NCBI GenBank assembly: GCA_963759095.1 | Contig: CAVWYF010000050.1 | Span: 12,452-76,451, forward strand | Direction of reading: 5' to 3' | From: Anderseniella sp963759095 | GTDB lineage: Bacteria > Pseudomonadota > Alphaproteobacteria > Rhizobiales > Aestuariivirgaceae | DNA: 64,000 bases | Part shown: one piece after another, positions 61,942 through 64,000 of the stretch | Position numbering within the stretch: position 1 is the first letter of the stretch | Layout: each line of letters starts with the position of its first letter | Made by a program: the position numbers and the translations under genes | The notes under the pieces: generated by a model | Databases searched by the model: none | What the model was told of the DNA's origin: nothing | The model's input: only the letters and a program-made list of their open reading frames with translations

Positions 61942-63777
61942 GTGTTTTCCACCGCCAATCCGGACCTTTGTGATTTGACCCAGACATCTGCAGCAATTCT
62001 CCGGGACGTCTTCGGATTTGATGGATTCCGGACGGATCAGGAAGCGGTTATTGATCTCCTGTCTCGCGGTGAAAACGCCCTTGTGGTCATGCCGACAGGT
62101 GCCGGCAAGTCACTGTGTTACCAGGTGCCGGCACTGCTGCTGGATCGCCCCTGCATAATTGTGTCACCCCTTATTGCGCTGATGGACAATCAGGTGTCCG
62201 GTCTGCGCGTCAACGGGGTTGCGGCAGCGGCCATCCATTCGGGGCTGTCTCGCGCCCAACAGGTCGATAACTGGCGGGCTTTTGCATCCGGTGCCTGCCG
62301 GCTGCTTTATCTGTCGCCTGAGCGCCTCATGACAGAGCGGATGCTGGCGGCACTTGAGAAACTTGATCCCGCCCTGATCGTGGTGGACGAGGCTCACTGC
62401 ATCTCCAAATGGGGGGTGAGTTTCCGGCCCGAATATGAGCAGTTGTCGGTATTGTGCGAGCGCTTTCCAAACGCCGCCATAGGCGCCTTTACGGCTACGG
62501 CAGATGATGCAACGCGCAAGGATATCGCACAAAAACTGTTCCGTGGCAGGGGGAAAATCCTGGTGCAGGGCTTCGACCGCCCCAACCTGACCCTGGCGGT
62601 TTCTTCAAAGCGAAACTGGAAAACCCAGCTTCTGGAGTTTCTTGATGACAAGAAGAGTGCATCCGGCATTGTCTATTGCCTGTCCCGCAAGTTCTGCGAG
62701 GAGGTCGCCGAGTTCCTGTGTGGAGAGGAATACAAGGCCATTGCCTATCACGCCGGACAGGACGCTGACCTGCGGGCTGCCAACCAGAACAGGTTCATGA
62801 GCGAAGAAGCCGTCATCATGGTGGCAACCATCGCCTTTGGCATGGGCATCGACAAGCCCGATATCCGATATGTGTGCCATCTCAATCTGCCGGGCAATGT
62901 GGAATCTTACTATCAGGAGATCGGCCGCGCCGGTCGTGATGGTCTGCCGGCCGAAACCCTGATGCTTTACGATCTGTCGGACATGCGGATGCGGCGCCAG
63001 TTCATCGAGCAGGACGGCGAGGACGAGGTTCATAAGGTACGCGAGCACAAACGCCTTGATGCGCTGCTTGCCTACTGCGAGGCATCCGCATGCCGTCGCC
63101 AGGCACTGCTGTCGTATTTCGACGAACAGTCAAGTGCATGCGGCAACTGCGACAATTGCCTTGAGCCACCCGAACTGGAGGATGGAACCGCCGATGCACA
63201 ATTGTTGTTTTCAGCCATAAGACAAACCGGCCAGATGTTCGGCGGCGCCCATATCATCGATGTGCTGCGCGGTGCCGGAACACAGAAGATTGCAGATCGC
63301 GGTCATGACGCGCTGGACTGTTATGGCGCAGGCGCCGGCCACTCCAAGGAATACTGGAATGCCTTTATCCGGCAGGCCGTTGCCGGCACCTACCTGATCA
63401 TCAATATTCAGAAATACGGGGCGCTGCAGCTGACACACCGGGCCGAACAGATTGCAACAGGTGCTGAAAAATTCGCCCTTCGCCGGATTGAAGCACTCAA
63501 ACCCACCCGGTCAAAAAAACCGGCCAAAGCCAAAGCCGGGGCGATAGAAGTGGCAGATGCGGACCGGGACCTGCTGGTGTCGCTGAAGGCTCTGAGACTC
63601 ACGCTTGCCCAGGAACGAAAGGTACCGGCCTTCGTCATACTGCATGATACCACGCTGAACGAAATCGCCCGCACGCGGCCCGCAACGCTCGATCAGATGG
63701 CATCGATAAGCGGCATCGGACCGCGCAAGCTCGAACAGTTTGGACAGGCTTTCATGGAGATTGTTACTGCCCATTGA
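61942..63777 (+). CDS. recQ: ATP-dependent DNA helicase RecQ
   Basis: A 611-residue helicase from a GTG start: motif I VMPTGAGKS (50-57), DEAHCISKWG (149-158), motif VI QEIGRAGRDG, zinc cysteines 384, 400, 403 and 406, and a C-terminal HRDC domain (about 540-611). RecQ unwinds DNA 3'-5' in recombination and fork repair. Lys replaces the usual Gln in ISQWG. No special neighbours. Confidence 0.96.
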   Translation: MFSTANPDLCDLTQTSAAILRDVFGFDGFRTDQEAVIDLLSRGENALVVMPTGAGKSLCYQVPALLLDRPCIIVSPLIALMDNQVSGLRVNGVAAAAIHSGLSRAQQVDNWRAFASGACRLLYLSPERLMTERMLAALEKLDPALIVVDEAHCISKWGVSFRPEYEQLSVLCERFPNAAIGAFTATADDATRKDIAQKLFRGRGKILVQGFDRPNLTLAVSSKRNWKTQLLEFLDDKKSASGIVYCLSRKFCEEVAEFLCGEEYKAIAYHAGQDADLRAANQNRFMSEEAVIMVATIAFGMGIDKPDIRYVCHLNLPGNVESYYQEIGRAGRDGLPAETLMLYDLSDMRMRRQFIEQDGEDEVHKVREHKRLDALLAYCEASACRRQALLSYFDEQSSACGNCDNCLEPPELEDGTADAQLLFSAIRQTGQMFGGAHIIDVLRGAGTQKIADRGHDALDCYGAGAGHSKEYWNAFIRQAVAGTYLIINIQKYGALQLTHRAEQIATGAEKFALRRIEALKPTRSKKPAKAKAGAIEVADADRDLLVSLKALRLTLAQERKVPAFVILHDTTLNEIARTRPATLDQMASISGIGPRKLEQFGQAFMEIVTAH

Positions 63778-63820
63778 TGGGGCAGCTAGATGCAGGCCAT
63801 CTCTCTCCGGGACTGCACAA

Positions 63821-64000
63821 CTAGGGCGCAACAGGGCTTCTGCTGTCCGCCAGAATCTTCCCGCCAATGGCTACGAAACAAACGCCTGCTGCCCGCTCAG
63901 TCCAGTGCTGGGTGTTTTGGAAGCGCGAAATAACCGGGCGCGACGACATGAACACGGCAACGATTGTGTACGATATCAGCGCACTTGCCATCACCAGCCC
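63821..64000 (-). CDS. LysE/RhtB-family exporter, C-terminal end
   Basis: The last 59 residues of a leftward gene entering from the right edge: LVMASALISYTIVAVFMSSR, then FQNTQHWTERAAGVCFVAIG and GKILADSRSPVAP before the stop at 63821. The final membrane helix and G-K-I-L tail are typical of LysE-family amino-acid and metabolite exporters. The rest lies outside the window. Confidence 0.8.
   Translation of the reverse strand, partial: GLVMASALISYTIVAVFMSSRPVISRFQNTQHWTERAAGVCFVAIGGKILADSRSPVAP

Overview
The window reads as chromosome of an alphaproteobacterium, most likely Hyphomicrobiales (Rhizobiales). The case rests on gene content (ChoXWV choline uptake beside betI-betA, TRAP transport, a DUF6489 protein, a YcaO-TfuA pair), on moderately high GC, and on an intergenic palindrome at 28815-28857 of a type very common in that order. 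Choline/betaine uptake, TRAP transport, a methanethiol oxidase-type protein and a trimethylamine dehydrogenase-like enzyme would suit a marine or halotolerant heterotroph; that is inference. I saw no rRNA, tRNA, CRISPR array, transposase or phage gene.

0-7 kb: a YcaO-TfuA thioamidation pair (YcaO cut by the left edge) with a MerR regulator; a membrane anchor protein plus HupE/UreJ pair; a copper-handling set (DUF2946, a DUF1775 remnant, PCuAC, SCO1). 7-18 kb: small and hypothetical genes, a GFA-family protein, a PhoPQ/OmpR-type two-component system with a PepSY-like protein, a CPBP protease, a potassium-channel-like protein, and an RND efflux adaptor and pump.

18-29 kb: DCC-type thioredoxin-like protein, GST, haloacid dehalogenase, a cobalt-type nitrile hydratase operon (alpha, beta, activator, then an atypical metallophosphoesterase), an ArsR regulator with an ene-reductase, CcdA, and a DUF1007-NicO metal exporter followed by a signal-peptide-bearing FAH-family protein. 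29-42 kb: TspO, the choline ABC transporter, betI-betA, a large membrane protein, a TRAP transporter, an SBP56/methanethiol oxidase-type protein, a 33-residue cysteine-rich ORF and a 2Fe-2S ferredoxin.

42-64 kb: D-amino-acid aminotransferase, MBL hydrolase, thiolase, amtB (frameshifted)-glnK, a molybdenum hydroxylase pair, paaI-like and paaK (frameshifted), a racemase-like protein, a Rieske oxygenase, a flavin reductase with an amidinotransferase, and a leftward cluster of an HpaB-type monooxygenase, a flavin reductase fused to a LysR effector domain, DUF1028, a LysR regulator (frameshifted) and a TMADH-like flavoprotein. RecQ and the end of a LysE-family exporter close the window.

The best candidates for undescribed biology are the cysteine-rich mini-ORF coupled to ferredoxin behind the SBP56 gene, the reductase-LysR fusion in its monooxygenase cluster, the YcaO-TfuA pair, and the metallophosphoesterase with altered metal ligands behind nitrile hydratase. 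Three genes between 45 and 58 kb carry single-base indels, so sequencing error has to be excluded there.
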